Of a stretch of 64,000 nucleotides of DNA, positions 50,761 through 60,160 are shown one piece after another. The stretch is from JBBDRJ01 sp963766295 (lineage in GTDB: Bacteria; Actinomycetota; JAICYB01). The first letter of the stretch is position 1. Every line of letters begins with the position of its first letter. A program made the position numbers and the translations under genes. The notes beneath the pieces are model-generated. The model saw only the letters and a program-made list of their open reading frames with translations. It did no database searches and was not told the DNA's origin. The stretch spans positions 868,001-932,000 of the forward strand of contig CAVXYW010000002.1 in the NCBI GenBank assembly GCA_963766295.1, given 5' to 3'.

Positions 50761-52173
50761 ATGACCATCAGAGAGCAGGCGAGGATGAGCATGGAAACCG
50801 AAACGGCGATGGTGAACGACCTTCGATCCTCACTTCGAGGCGATGTCCTGGACCGGTCTCATGCCTCGTACAACAACGCCCGCCGAGTATGGAACGGGCT
50901 CATCGATCGCTATCCGGCCGTGATCGCGCGGTGCGCGGACACGACCGACGTCGTCGAGGCCGTCCGCGTTGCTCGTAAATACCGCCCGCTTGTCAGCATC
51001 CGAGGGGGTGGCCACCAAGTTGCCGGCAGCGCGGTCTGCGACGACGGACTGGTGATCGACCTGTCGGCGATGAGGGGTGTTCACGTGGATCCGAACGCGC
51101 GAACCGCGAGAGCACAGGGTGGCGCTCTGTGGCAAGCGCTCGACCGCGAAACACAGCTGCACGGTCTGGCCACGACGGGCGGTGAGGTTTCGGTGACGGG
51201 TGTAGCCGGGCTCACGCTAGGCGGCGGCCTCGGATTACTGGGTCGCGCTTTCGGTCTAGCCTGCGACGGACTACGGTCGATCGAGATCGTCACCGCCGAC
51301 GGAATGGTTCGGACGGCCAGCCGCGAAGAGCATCCGGAGCTCTTGTGGGCTGCGCGAGGTGGAGGCCGCGGCCTTGGCGTCGTGACGTCCTTCGAGTTCG
51401 ATCTCAAGCCCCTCGGCCCCGAGGTCTTCAACGCGACGACGATCCACGCCTACGATGACGCGGCGGACGTCCTGCGCGCGTTCTGCGACCTGGCTCCGAC
51501 GATGCCCGAGAGCGTTACTCCCGAGCTGTACTTCATCGATGTGCCGCCGATCCCCGACTTTCCCGAGGACTTGCACGGGCGTCGCGTGCTCCTCGTGAGC
51601 GGGATCTACGCAGGCCCGGTAGATGAGGCGGTGGCGATTCTCGAGCCGTTGATCAAGCTCGGCAAGCCCATGGCCGATGTGAGTAGCCCGGTGCCCTATG
51701 CGGAGCTGCAGTCTTCGTTCGATGGCATGTTCCCCGACGACGGCCGCTACTACATGAAGTCCCACTTCATGGACGAGATGACAGACGAAGCGATCGCAGC
51801 TCTGCTTGAGGTCGACGGGCAACGCGATCACGTCAAGGCTTTGATCGCCTTGAGGACGATGGGAGGTGCGATCGGCCGCGTCGGCGCCGACGAGAGCGCT
51901 TTCGCACACCGCACTGCGGTCTTCAACCTGAGCATGGATACGAAGTGGACCGACCCGGCCCACGACGAGGAGGGGATCGCCTGGGCCCGCACCTCGTGGG
52001 ATGCGATCCGCCCTTACGCGACTGGGGGCGTTTACATCAATTTCTCGGGGACGTCGGACGAGGCGGCCGACCTTCGTGGGTCCGTTCTGGGCGCGAGCGA
52101 AGAACGCCTGGCTCGGGTCCGGCGCGACTACGATCCGGACGGACTTTTCGAAAGTGCCGCTCACTCGCCCTGA
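50761..52173 (+). CDS. FAD-binding oxidoreductase (berberine-bridge/BBE-like)
   Basis: A 470-aa flavoprotein of the PCMH/VAO fold. It has RGGGHQVAGSAVCDDGLVIDLSAMRGV, where the His can carry 8-alpha-histidyl FAD, GGGLGLLGRAFGLACDGLRSIEIVTADG, and a BBE C-terminal segment ending RVRRDYDPDGLF. ATG 50761 follows AGGAGG (50748-50753) with a 7-nt spacer. Such enzymes oxidise alcohols, sugars or secondary metabolites. Divergent placement from the BTAD regulator suggests that it is the regulated gene. Confidence 0.88.
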   Translation: MTIREQARMSMETETAMVNDLRSSLRGDVLDRSHASYNNARRVWNGLIDRYPAVIARCADTTDVVEAVRVARKYRPLVSIRGGGHQVAGSAVCDDGLVIDLSAMRGVHVDPNARTARAQGGALWQALDRETQLHGLATTGGEVSVTGVAGLTLGGGLGLLGRAFGLACDGLRSIEIVTADGMVRTASREEHPELLWAARGGGRGLGVVTSFEFDLKPLGPEVFNATTIHAYDDAADVLRAFCDLAPTMPESVTPELYFIDVPPIPDFPEDLHGRRVLLVSGIYAGPVDEAVAILEPLIKLGKPMADVSSPVPYAELQSSFDGMFPDDGRYYMKSHFMDEMTDEAIAALLEVDGQRDHVKALIALRTMGGAIGRVGADESAFAHRTAVFNLSMDTKWTDPAHDEEGIAWARTSWDAIRPYATGGVYINFSGTSDEAADLRGSVLGASEERLARVRRDYDPDGLFESAAHSP

Positions 52174-52187
52174 TCCACGTCCCGTCA

Positions 52188-52217
52188 GTAAACGGGTGGA
52201 GAACGCTTCCCGTTTAC
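52188..52217. promoter_or_regulatory. Perfect 9-bp inverted repeat before hom
   Basis: GTAAACGGG (52188-52196) pairs with CCCGTTTAC (52209-52217) around a 12-nt loop, nine bases before the hom ATG. It could terminate the upstream gene, be an operator, or hide the hom ribosome site. No T-run follows. Confidence 0.6.
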
Positions 52218-52226
52218 CCTGGATAG

Positions 52227-53516
52227 ATGAAGGATTCCATCGGCATCGGCTTGCTCGGCTGCGGAATCGTCGGATCCGGGGCGGCCCGGCTCCTCCTGCG
52301 TGAGGCGGACGCCGTCGCCAGAGCCGTCGGCGTGCCGTTGGAGATCAGGCATGTGGCCGTTCGGAACACGGCCAAGAAGCGCGATGTCGACCTCGCCCCC
52401 GGCCTTTACACCCATGATCCAGCCGAAGTCGTCGCATCGCCGGACGTCGACATAGTCGTAGAGGTGATGGGAGGGATCGAGCCGGCTCGAAGCTCGATCG
52501 TGAAGGCACTCGAGCTCGGGAAACCCGTCGTCACCGCCAACAAGGAGCTGCTGGCCACCTTGGGGGCGGAACTGTTCAAGACCGCCGACGACAAGAACGT
52601 CGACCTCTTCTTCGAAGCCGCCGTGGCCGGAGGGATCCCACTGGTTCGTCCCCTGAAAGAATCGCTGGCCGGCGAGGGGATCAGACGCATCATCGGCATC
52701 GTCAACGGGACGACGAACTTCATCTTGACTCGCATGACCGAAGGTGGCGTGTCATTCGCTGAGGCATTGGCTGAAGCCGAGAGTTTGGGTTACGCCGAGG
52801 AGGATCCAACCGCCGACATCGAAGGGTTCGATGCTGCAGCGAAGGCGGCGATACTTGCTTCGATCGCCTTCCGTTCTCGAGTTGTGGCCGGAGATGTGTA
52901 CAGGGAAGGGATCTCTCACGTCACTCATAGGGACATCGAGTTCGCGCAGCGTCTCGGATACACCGTGAAACTCGTTGCGATCGCGGAGGAGCTTGAAGGC
53001 GAGGTGGCCGTCCGCGTACATCCTGCGATGCTGCCCAACGCGCATCCGCTTGCCTCAGTGCGCGACTCGTTCAACGCTGTGTTCGTCGAAGGCGCCACCG
53101 TGGGACAGCTCATGTTCTACGGACGAGGCGCGGGCTCCGATCCCACAGGGTCTGCGGTCGTCGGTGACATTATTGCCGCCGCGAGAAACCTGAGGACCGG
53201 CGGCCGCAGCCTTGGCTGCACATGCTATTTCTCCAAGCGTGTTCTTCCCATCGACGAGATGGAATCGCAGTACTACCTATTGCTTTCGGTTCAGGACAAG
53301 CCGGGAGTGCTCGCTCAAGTGTCGGGTGCTTTTGGAGGGCACGGCATATCGATCCGATCTGTTTGGCAGGAAGGCTATGGGGACGAAGCGCAGCTGGTGA
53401 TGGTGACTCACCGCGGAAAAGAGGCGAACCTACAAGCGACGGTCGACGAGCTCGGAAGGCTCGAGGTCGTTACGAAGGTGGTTTCCGTGCTGCGCGTCGA
53501 AGGCGAAGAGGAGTAG
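52227..53516 (+). CDS. hom: Homoserine dehydrogenase
   Basis: A 429-aa enzyme: Rossmann motif GIGLLGCGIVGSGAARLL, KPVVTANKELLA, catalytic domain with GIVNGTTNFILTRM and GYAEEDPTADIEGFDAAAK (family signature), and a C-terminal ACT domain (SVQDKPGVLAQVSGAFGGHGISIRSV) for threonine feedback. It reduces aspartate semialdehyde to homoserine. The thrC start follows 4 bp after its stop. Confidence 0.96.
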   Translation: MKDSIGIGLLGCGIVGSGAARLLLREADAVARAVGVPLEIRHVAVRNTAKKRDVDLAPGLYTHDPAEVVASPDVDIVVEVMGGIEPARSSIVKALELGKPVVTANKELLATLGAELFKTADDKNVDLFFEAAVAGGIPLVRPLKESLAGEGIRRIIGIVNGTTNFILTRMTEGGVSFAEALAEAESLGYAEEDPTADIEGFDAAAKAAILASIAFRSRVVAGDVYREGISHVTHRDIEFAQRLGYTVKLVAIAEELEGEVAVRVHPAMLPNAHPLASVRDSFNAVFVEGATVGQLMFYGRGAGSDPTGSAVVGDIIAAARNLRTGGRSLGCTCYFSKRVLPIDEMESQYYLLLSVQDKPGVLAQVSGAFGGHGISIRSVWQEGYGDEAQLVMVTHRGKEANLQATVDELGRLEVVTKVVSVLRVEGEEE

Positions 53517-53520
53517 ATCC

Positions 53521-54558
53521 TTGCCCCTGTGGAGAGGGGTGATCGAGGAGTATCGCGATCACCTTCCGGTTAGCGATCAGACGCCCGTCATCACCCTCCA
53601 AGAAGGCGGGACTCCGCTGGTCAAGGCGGAGGCGATCTCTGCGCGCACGGGCGTGGATGTGTACCTGAAGTACGAGGGCGCGAATCCAACCGGATCCTTC
53701 AAGGATCGTGGGATGTGTTTGGCCATCTCGAAGGCGCTGGAGGAAGGTGCGCGAGCCGTGTGCTGTGCGTCAACTGGGAACACATCGGCGTCCGCCGCCG
53801 CTTACGCCACACGAGCGGGCCTGAGGTGCATCGTCCTGGTGCCGCAAGGCGGCATCACGATGGGCAAACTCGCACAGGCATTGATCCACGGAGGCGAAGT
53901 GCTGGAGTTGGAAACTAATTTCGACGGCGCTTTGGGAGTCGCGCGGAAGCTGACCGATGGGTACCCGGTAGCGCTGGTCAACTCCGTGAACCCCAACCGG
54001 ATAGAAGGACAGAAAACGTGCGCGTTCGAGATCGTCGACAGCCTCGGACGCGCGCCCGACTACCACGTGATGCCTGTCGGAAACGCAGGCAACATCACGG
54101 CGCAATGGAAGGGCTATGTGGAATACGGCCCAGATCGTCCGGTGATGTTCGGGGTGCAAGCCGAAGGCGCCGCGCCTTTCATCAAAGGTGAGCCGATAGA
54201 TGACCCGTCGACGCTGGCTTCGGCTATCCGCATCGGGAATCCTGCGTCGTGGGAAGGGGCAGTGAAAGCGACGACGGAGTCGGGCGGTGGTTTCCTTGCG
54301 GTTTCGGACGGGGAGATCCTCGAGGCCTACCATGTGCTCGCGGAGGAGGAAGGCCTGTTCTGTGAGCCGGCGTCCGCGGCCTCGCTCGCCGGTTTCGTCC
54401 GCCTGATCGAGGAGGACCGGCTGGAGCGCGGTAGCACCTGCGTGCTCATCCTCACCGGGCACGGACTGAAGGATCCCGACCGTGCGCTCGCGGAGGCGCC
54501 TTCCACTAAACGCGTGCCTGCAGATCTCGAGACCGTCGCGCACCTGCTCGGCTGGTGA
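53521..54558 (+). CDS. thrC: Threonine synthase
   Basis: A 345-aa fold-type II PLP enzyme: PLP Lys in GANPTGSFKDRGM, CCASTGNTSASAAAYATRAGL, phosphate-binding MPVGNAGNITAQWKGY. Makes threonine from O-phosphohomoserine. This is the short bacterial type without the long N-terminal part. TTG 53521 start; its stop overlaps the thrB GTG (GTGA). Confidence 0.95.
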   Translation: MPLWRGVIEEYRDHLPVSDQTPVITLQEGGTPLVKAEAISARTGVDVYLKYEGANPTGSFKDRGMCLAISKALEEGARAVCCASTGNTSASAAAYATRAGLRCIVLVPQGGITMGKLAQALIHGGEVLELETNFDGALGVARKLTDGYPVALVNSVNPNRIEGQKTCAFEIVDSLGRAPDYHVMPVGNAGNITAQWKGYVEYGPDRPVMFGVQAEGAAPFIKGEPIDDPSTLASAIRIGNPASWEGAVKATTESGGGFLAVSDGEILEAYHVLAEEEGLFCEPASAASLAGFVRLIEEDRLERGSTCVLILTGHGLKDPDRALAEAPSTKRVPADLETVAHLLGW

Positions 54559-55427
54559 AGGTCTCCGTCCCGGCTTCTACGGCCAACATCGGCCCGGGGT
54601 TCGACCACTTGGGTGCGGCGCTGTCTCTACGACTCGAGCTTCGTACCCTTGACGGATCCGGCTGGACCTACTTGCACGAAGGTCCCGGAGCGCCCAAGAC
54701 TCCGCCCGACGGTGATCTCGTCCGTGAGGCTATGGAAGCTGTGTACGGCGAGGCTGCGTCGGTTGGTCTCGAGATGAAGAGCTGGATCCCGATGGGCTGC
54801 GGATTGGGATCGTCCGGTGCGGCCATCGTTGCGGGCCTGCTTCTTGGATGCGCTTTGGCCGACAAAAGGCCCGACCCGATCGAGCTGTTGCCGGTCGCTG
54901 CCGGGATCGAAGGGCATCTGGACAACGTCGCGGCGTCTTACTTCGGGGGCCTGGTCAATGTCGTGTCGCAAGCCGCCCGCGGCTGGGACGTGATGCGCTT
55001 CCGGCCGGTTTCGTCCTTGCGGCCGCTTATCCTCCTGCCTGCGCAGGGGCTCTCGACTCAGGAGGCGCGGGGCGTGTTGCCGGATCAGGTGCCGCTGAAG
55101 GACGCCGTAGCCAACTCTTCGCGTGCCAGCGGGCTATTGGGGATGCTCACCGGATCGACGGAGTCGACGTCGGCTCGATTGTTGGAGGTCACCAGCGAAG
55201 TGATCCATCAGCCGAGCCGCGCACACCTGATGAAGAAAACGACCAAGGCCATGAACCTGTTGCGCGAGAAAGGCATCGCAGCGGCTGTTTCCGGTGCCGG
55301 ACCTTCTGTTGTTTGCATCGCGATCAAAGGGGAAGAAGAACGAGTGAGATCTGAAGCGAAGACGCTTACCGGATGGGAGCTCCTCGAGCTCGACTGGGAT
55401 CTGGAAGGAGCGCGCATCCACCGATGA
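54555..55427 (+). CDS. thrB: Homoserine kinase
   Basis: A 290-aa GHMP kinase: VSVPASTANIGPGFDHLGAAL at the start, the ATP loop PMGCGLGSSGAAIVAGLLLG, and the C-terminal AAVSGAGPSVVCIA. It phosphorylates homoserine for ThrC. The stop overlaps the transketolase N-half ATG (ATGA), linking threonine and pentose genes in one transcript. Confidence 0.95.
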   Translation: MKVSVPASTANIGPGFDHLGAALSLRLELRTLDGSGWTYLHEGPGAPKTPPDGDLVREAMEAVYGEAASVGLEMKSWIPMGCGLGSSGAAIVAGLLLGCALADKRPDPIELLPVAAGIEGHLDNVAASYFGGLVNVVSQAARGWDVMRFRPVSSLRPLILLPAQGLSTQEARGVLPDQVPLKDAVANSSRASGLLGMLTGSTESTSARLLEVTSEVIHQPSRAHLMKKTTKAMNLLREKGIAAAVSGAGPSVVCIAIKGEEERVRSEAKTLTGWELLELDWDLEGARIHR

Positions 55428-56260
55428 CACTTACGCAGACCTCTGATGCGGCCGAACTCAAGCAGGTCGCGAAGCGACTGCGCGAGAAGATCCTGCGCAT
55501 GACGGCCGAGGCGGGAAGCGGTCACCCGTCCACGTCCTTATCCTCCGTGGAGATCGTTACAGCGCTTCATTTCTCTCGGATGAGCTGGGATCCCCACAAC
55601 GCCGGCTGGGACGACCGTGACCGGTTCGTAATCTCCAAGGGGCACGGAGTTCCCGTCCTGTACGCGGCCTACGCGGAAGCCGGTGCGATATCCGAAGACG
55701 AGATGCTCACGCTCCGGCAAACCGGGAGCCGTTTGCAGGGACATCCCGATCCGACGCGGCTCCCATTCGTCGAAGCGGCAACGGGCTCGTTGGGCCAAGG
55801 CCTTTCCATCGCGTTGGGCCTGGCTTTGGCGGCCAAGGGAGATGGAGCGTCGTGGCGCACCTACTGTCTTCTCGGCGACGGAGAGTGTGAAGAGGGTCAG
55901 GTATGGGAGGCCGCCATGTCCGCTCCGCGCTTCGATGTCGACAACCTGTGCGCGATCGTGGACTTCAACAAGATCCAACAAACGTCGTCGGTGGACGAGA
56001 TCCTCCCGACGCTCAATCCCTTGCCGGAAAAGTGGAAAGCGTTCTCGTGGCACGTCATCGAGTGCGACGGTCACGACATCGAACAAGTGCTGGCCGCGGT
56101 CGACGAGGCCGCGTCGACCAAAAGTAAGCCGACGGTCATCATCGCCCACACCGTTAAAGGCAAGGGCGTGCCGGAGATGGAGAACTCGAACGATTGGCAC
56201 GGCAAGGCTCCCAAGAAGGATCAAGCCGAGGCCTGGATCAAGGAGCTTCAACTCGTATGA
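55424..56260 (+). CDS. Transketolase, N-terminal (TPP-binding) subunit
   Basis: A 278-aa protein with the transketolase PP domain: KILRMTAEAGSGHPSTSLSSVEI, FVISKGHGVPVLYAAYAE, LGQGLSIALGLALAAK, and TPP motif GDGECEEGQVWEAAMSAPRFDVDNLCAIVDFN. It needs the following gene for the Pyr domain. Split transketolases are common in archaea and some bacteria. Coupled to thrB upstream and to the C-half (ATGA at 56257). Confidence 0.92.
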   Translation: MTLTQTSDAAELKQVAKRLREKILRMTAEAGSGHPSTSLSSVEIVTALHFSRMSWDPHNAGWDDRDRFVISKGHGVPVLYAAYAEAGAISEDEMLTLRQTGSRLQGHPDPTRLPFVEAATGSLGQGLSIALGLALAAKGDGASWRTYCLLGDGECEEGQVWEAAMSAPRFDVDNLCAIVDFNKIQQTSSVDEILPTLNPLPEKWKAFSWHVIECDGHDIEQVLAAVDEAASTKSKPTVIIAHTVKGKGVPEMENSNDWHGKAPKKDQAEAWIKELQLV

Positions 56261-57228
56261 GCGAGAAGAAGGATCGAGCTACGCGCGAAGCCTTCGGTGA
56301 AGCACTTGTGCGGGTGGGCAAGACGGACCCGCGAGTTGTTGCGATGGACGGAGACGTAGCTACCAGCGTGATGACGGCGGAGTTCGGCAAGCAGTTTCCA
56401 GACCGGTACTTCCAGTTCGGTATCGCAGAATCGAACATCGTCGGCGTTGCCGCCGGCATGGCCATGGCCGGAAAGATCCCATTCGCCGCCTCCTTCGCAT
56501 GCTTCATCACCGGGCGCTTCGAGACCATCCGCATGTCGCTCGGCTACAACCGGACCAACGTGAGGATCGTCGGTACGCACGTCGGTGTGGGCATAGGTCC
56601 GGACGGTCACTCCCAGATGGGGCTCGAAGATTGCGCACTGATGCGAACGATCCCGAACATGGCCGTCATACAGCCGGCCAGCGGGATCGAGACCGAGCGC
56701 GCCGTGGAATACCTCGTCGACCACGTCGGACCCGCCTACCTGCGACTCACGCGGCAGAAGCTTCGCGAGATCCACGACGAGAGCTTCACCTTCGAGTTCG
56801 GTAAGGGAGTCAAGCTTCGGGAAGGGACCGACGTCGCACTCGTCGCCTCCGGAGCGACCGTTGAGCGCGCGTTGGATGCCGCAGAGCTTCTGGACAAGCA
56901 GGGGATCTCGGCCGCCGTTGCGAACATCCACACGATCCAGCCCATCGACGCCGACCTTCTCGTCGAGCTTGCACGCACGTGCCGTCGCATCGTGACCGTC
57001 GAGGATCACGTTCCGACCGGTGGCCTCGGCGGTGCCGTATGTGAGGTGCTGGCCGAGCTCCAGCCCGCACCCGTGCTGCGGCTCGGCGTGAACGGCTTCG
57101 GCGAATCCGGCGACCCCGAGGAGCTGTACGAGCGCTTCGGCCTGTCTGCGCCCAAGATCGCCGCCTCGGCTGCAGGTTTTCTCGAGTCTCCAGGCGAGGT
57201 GGCGCTGATCTCCGAAGGGGCCGTCTAG
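56257..57228 (+). CDS. Transketolase, C-terminal subunit
   Basis: A 323-aa protein with Pyr and C-terminal domains: AMDGDVATSVMTAEFGKQFPDRYFQFGIAESNIVGVAAGMAMAG (Glu for TPP activation), ASFACFITGRFETIRMSL, GVGIGPDGHSQMGLEDCALMRTIPNM, TVEDHVPTGGLGGAVCEVL. With the N-half it transfers two-carbon units in the pentose phosphate route. A GC hairpin lies between its stop and ftsE. Confidence 0.92.
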   Translation: MSEKKDRATREAFGEALVRVGKTDPRVVAMDGDVATSVMTAEFGKQFPDRYFQFGIAESNIVGVAAGMAMAGKIPFAASFACFITGRFETIRMSLGYNRTNVRIVGTHVGVGIGPDGHSQMGLEDCALMRTIPNMAVIQPASGIETERAVEYLVDHVGPAYLRLTRQKLREIHDESFTFEFGKGVKLREGTDVALVASGATVERALDAAELLDKQGISAAVANIHTIQPIDADLLVELARTCRRIVTVEDHVPTGGLGGAVCEVLAELQPAPVLRLGVNGFGESGDPEELYERFGLSAPKIAASAAGFLESPGEVALISEGAV

Positions 57229-57244
57229 CAGCCCTTTAAAGTCG

Positions 57245-57271
57245 TTGCCGGTCCCTTAGGCCTGATATAAG
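57245..57271 (+). promoter_or_regulatory. Possible promoter of ftsE
   Basis: TTGCCG (57245-57250) and TATAAG (57266-57271) are separated by 15 bp. The -10 is good but the spacing is short. Confidence 0.35.
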
Positions 57272-57273
57272 GT

Positions 57274-57293
57274 GGCCCCACCTGAGCGGGGCC
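57274..57293. terminator. GC hairpin before ftsE
   Basis: GGCCCC (57274-57279) pairs with GGGGCC (57288-57293) around an 8-nt loop. It may end the thr-tkt transcript or sit in the ftsE leader. There is no T-run. Confidence 0.4.
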
Positions 57294-57308
57294 GGCCAGG
57301 TTCACTCC

Positions 57309-57995
57309 ATGATCAAGACCGAGCATGTCTCCAAGGTGTACCGGGGCGACGTAAAAGCCCTGGTAGACATCAATATCGAGATCTCCAAAGGGGAGTTCGT
57401 CTTCCTCGTTGGCCCGTCCGGCTCGGGAAAATCGACCTTCATGAAGATCCTCACCAAGGACGAGGCCCCCACGGAGGGTGAGGTCTTCGTAGCCGGACGA
57501 CCGCTGAACCGGCTCCCCAAGTGGAGGGTGCCCTACCTTCGCCGGGCGCTGGGTGTGATCTTCCAGGACTTCAAGCTGCTCGAGAACAAGAAGGTCTACG
57601 AGAACGTTTCGTTCGCGCTCGAGGTGATCGGGTACTCCGAGCCCCGCATCCGGCCACTGGTCATGCAAGCTCTCGACCTGGTCGGTTTGTCGGACAAGCA
57701 CGACCGCATGCCCCACGAGCTTTCCGGCGGCGAGCAGCAACGCGTTTCCATCGCTCGCGCCTTCGTCAATAGGCCGCAGATCCTTATGGCGGACGAGCCG
57801 ACCGGGAACCTCGACCCCGCGACGTCGCTGGAGATCGTCAGGTTGCTCGACCGCATCAACAGGACGGGCACCACGGTGGTCATGTCGACGCACGACCACA
57901 CCATCGTCGACGCGATGCGCCGCCGCGTTATCGAGCTCGAGCACGGTCAGGTCGTCCGCGACCAGGATCGCGGCGTGTACGGGACGGCTGAGTAG
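57309..57995 (+). CDS. ftsE: Cell-division ABC ATPase FtsE
   Basis: A 228-aa ABC ATPase: Walker A GPSGSGKSTFMKIL, Q-loop in VIFQDFKLLENKKVYENV, signature LSGGEQQRVSIARAF, Walker B ILMADEPTGNLD and the H-loop STHDHTIV. Works with FtsX to control septal peptidoglycan hydrolysis. ftsX starts on the next base after the stop. Confidence 0.96.
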   Translation: MIKTEHVSKVYRGDVKALVDINIEISKGEFVFLVGPSGSGKSTFMKILTKDEAPTEGEVFVAGRPLNRLPKWRVPYLRRALGVIFQDFKLLENKKVYENVSFALEVIGYSEPRIRPLVMQALDLVGLSDKHDRMPHELSGGEQQRVSIARAFVNRPQILMADEPTGNLDPATSLEIVRLLDRINRTGTTVVMSTHDHTIVDAMRRRVIELEHGQVVRDQDRGVYGTAE

Positions 57996-58868
57996 ATGGC
58001 GCTCAAGGTCGGCTACTTCGTCCGCGAGGCGGCGACGAACCTTCGTCGAAACAAGCTCATGACGGTTGCGGCCGTGCTGACCGCGGCGGTTTCCCTTTTG
58101 CTACTCGGCGGCGTTTTCACGCTGGGGTCCTTCGTTTCGAGTATCACCGGAGAGCTCAGGGACAAGGTCGAGGTTTCTGTTTTCCTCGTCGATGAGATAA
58201 CGCCGCAGCAGCAAGACGATGTGCAGGCAACGATCCAGGGGCTGGAAGTTGTCCGCAAGGTCACGTATGTCACAAAGGAGCAGGCCTACGAGGAGTTCAA
58301 GGAGCTCTACAAGGATCAGCCGGCGCTTTACGAGAACATCGACGCCGACGTTCTTCCGGCTTCGTTCCGGGTGGAGATGGCCGATCCCGAACGAGTCGAT
58401 GTGGTCAGGTCTAAGCTCGACCGAAACCCGGCCGTCGAGGAGATCGCCGACCAGCGTGAGACGGTCCAGCGCCTGGTGAACTTCACGGACCTACTTCGCA
58501 CGTTCTCGTTCGTGATGATCGTCGTGCTACTCGGCGCCGCGGTGCTGCTGATATCGAACGCGACCCAGCTGGCGATCTACGCCCGGCGCCGTGAGATCGA
58601 GATCATGAAGCTCGTTGGCGCAACGAACTGGTTCGTGCGGCTGCCGTTCATGCTCGAAGGAGTAACGGCCGGAGTGTTCGGGGCGGTGATCGCGCTCTTC
58701 CTTCTGGGGATTGGCAAGTCGATCGCGCGGACTCAGTTCCCGGTCTGGATCCCCACAACGGCTCTGCACGGCGTGGCTTTCGGGCAGATCATCTGGCTGG
58801 TCATCGTCGGGATTACGGTCGGTGCGTTGGGCTCGGCCGTGGCCGTGCGCCGATTCCTCGACGCCTAG
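57996..58868 (+). CDS. ftsX: Cell-division permease FtsX
   Basis: A 290-aa membrane protein with four TM segments: one after the N-terminus (LMTVAAVLTAAVSLLLLGGVF), then a large outer domain (~45-165, with VEVSVFLVDEITPQQQDDV), then three at the C-terminus (SFVMIVVLLGAAVLLISNATQLAIYARRREIEIMKLVGA and onward). The outer domain is where an M23-type hydrolase or activator would bind, and such a gene follows at 60161. The last 4 bp overlap the convergent pabB gene. Confidence 0.95.
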   Translation: MALKVGYFVREAATNLRRNKLMTVAAVLTAAVSLLLLGGVFTLGSFVSSITGELRDKVEVSVFLVDEITPQQQDDVQATIQGLEVVRKVTYVTKEQAYEEFKELYKDQPALYENIDADVLPASFRVEMADPERVDVVRSKLDRNPAVEEIADQRETVQRLVNFTDLLRTFSFVMIVVLLGAAVLLISNATQLAIYARRREIEIMKLVGATNWFVRLPFMLEGVTAGVFGAVIALFLLGIGKSIARTQFPVWIPTTALHGVAFGQIIWLVIVGITVGALGSAVAVRRFLDA

Positions 58869-60070
58869 ACAGCCTCGCCCGCCGCTAGCGCGAGAAGGCG
58901 TGCGGCCTTCAGTTCCGTTTCCTCCCACTCGGCTCCCGGGTCCGAGTCGGCGACTATCCCGCTGCCGACTCCGAAGTAAGTGCGTCCGCCGGTGATCGTG
59001 AACGTTCTGATCGCGACGTTCAGATCGAGAACCTCGTTGTCGGCATCTATGAATCCGACAGCACCGCAGTAGACGCCGCGCCGCACTGGTTCGAGGGTTT
59101 CGATGATCTCCAGGACGCGGGGTTTCGGGCATCCGGTCACCGATGCGGGCGGAAACATCGCGGCGACTAGCTCGCCGGCGCGCACTTCCTTCCTCAGCGT
59201 GCCGGTGACCGTGCTGACGAGGTGATACAGGCCCGGGTGCTGCTCGACCTCGCAGAGAGCAGGAACGTGAACTGAGCGGTAGCGACACACGCGACCGAGA
59301 TCGTTGCGCGCGAGGTCGACGATCATCACGTTCTCCGCGCGGTCCTTGGCACTGGCCGCCAGCAGCACGCCGTCCGAGGAAGTTCCTTTTATGGGACGCG
59401 TTTCAACACGGGCTCCATCACGGCGAAGGAACCTCTCGGGTGACGCGGAAACGACGGCGATGTCGCCGATGCGGACCAACGCGGCATGCGGAGATGGATT
59501 ACCGGAGACGATCGCCCGGAAGAGATCGATCGGATCGACACGCGAGTCCGTTTCCAGTCGCCGCGCGAGATTGACCTGATAGCAGTCGCCGTCACTCAGG
59601 TGCTGAAGGATCTTGTCGACGGCGCGCTCAAAGGAGGGACGGTCGAGGCTCGATCGCCAACTGCGCAGCTGCAGCGAAGATCGATCACGAGGTGAGGCGT
59701 CGAGCAATTCACGCACCGGTCCGGCAGCGTCGGGGTCACCCTCGGCGCGGATGGTCCCATCCGGTTCGATGACGAGCCGGGCGTCGAATCGAGCCAGAAG
59801 CAGGTCGGGGACATCAGGCTCGCTCACGGCGAGCTGCGGGACTGCTTCGATCGCTCGCCCCAGGTCATAAGCAAGGAAACCGGCCCACCAGCCGGTGAGC
59901 TGGTCGAGGATGCTCAGAGCTTCGGCGCCCGACTCGCGCAAGACGGCCTTGGGCTCCAGGCCCACGATCGTTCGGGCACCGTCCTTTACGACGATCAAAT
60001 CGCCCGTTGTCGGAAGCCGGGCAAGGACGGCATCCAGATCGAGGCCGGTGGTCAAGGTCATCAGGGCCAT
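58865..60070 (-). CDS. pabB: Aminodeoxychorismate synthase component I-like (chorismate-binding enzyme)
   Basis: A 401-aa chorismate-utilising enzyme: DGDCYQVNLARRLE, SASPERFLRRDGARVETRPIKGTSSDG (PIKGT with Lys typical of PabB-type enzymes), MIVDLARNDLGRVC, and FPPASVTGCPKPRVLEIIETLEP. The N-terminus is shorter than in anthranilate synthase, and the tryptophan-binding ELSP-type motif is not seen, which favours PabB. It probably makes 4-amino-4-deoxychorismate for folate. It lies on the opposite strand, inserted between ftsX and the M23 gene. Confidence 0.85.
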   Translation of the reverse strand: MALMTLTTGLDLDAVLARLPTTGDLIVVKDGARTIVGLEPKAVLRESGAEALSILDQLTGWWAGFLAYDLGRAIEAVPQLAVSEPDVPDLLLARFDARLVIEPDGTIRAEGDPDAAGPVRELLDASPRDRSSLQLRSWRSSLDRPSFERAVDKILQHLSDGDCYQVNLARRLETDSRVDPIDLFRAIVSGNPSPHAALVRIGDIAVVSASPERFLRRDGARVETRPIKGTSSDGVLLAASAKDRAENVMIVDLARNDLGRVCRYRSVHVPALCEVEQHPGLYHLVSTVTGTLRKEVRAGELVAAMFPPASVTGCPKPRVLEIIETLEPVRRGVYCGAVGFIDADNEVLDLNVAIRTFTITGGRTYFGVGSGIVADSDPGAEWEETELKAARLLALAAGEAV

Positions 60071-60160
60071 TCTGCTGCCGCTGGGATGTGCCGCGGCGGG
60101 TTCCTTCCGGCAGTGATAAGAGGGCGTTAACCTGGAGGTTCAGTCAAGTCGAGTCCTCTT

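Noticed and set aside
46382..52226. Amino-acid riboswitch or T-box before lysA or hom
   Set aside because: Gaps are 15 and 53 bp and hold no lysine riboswitch or T-box features; only a simple inverted repeat is present before hom.
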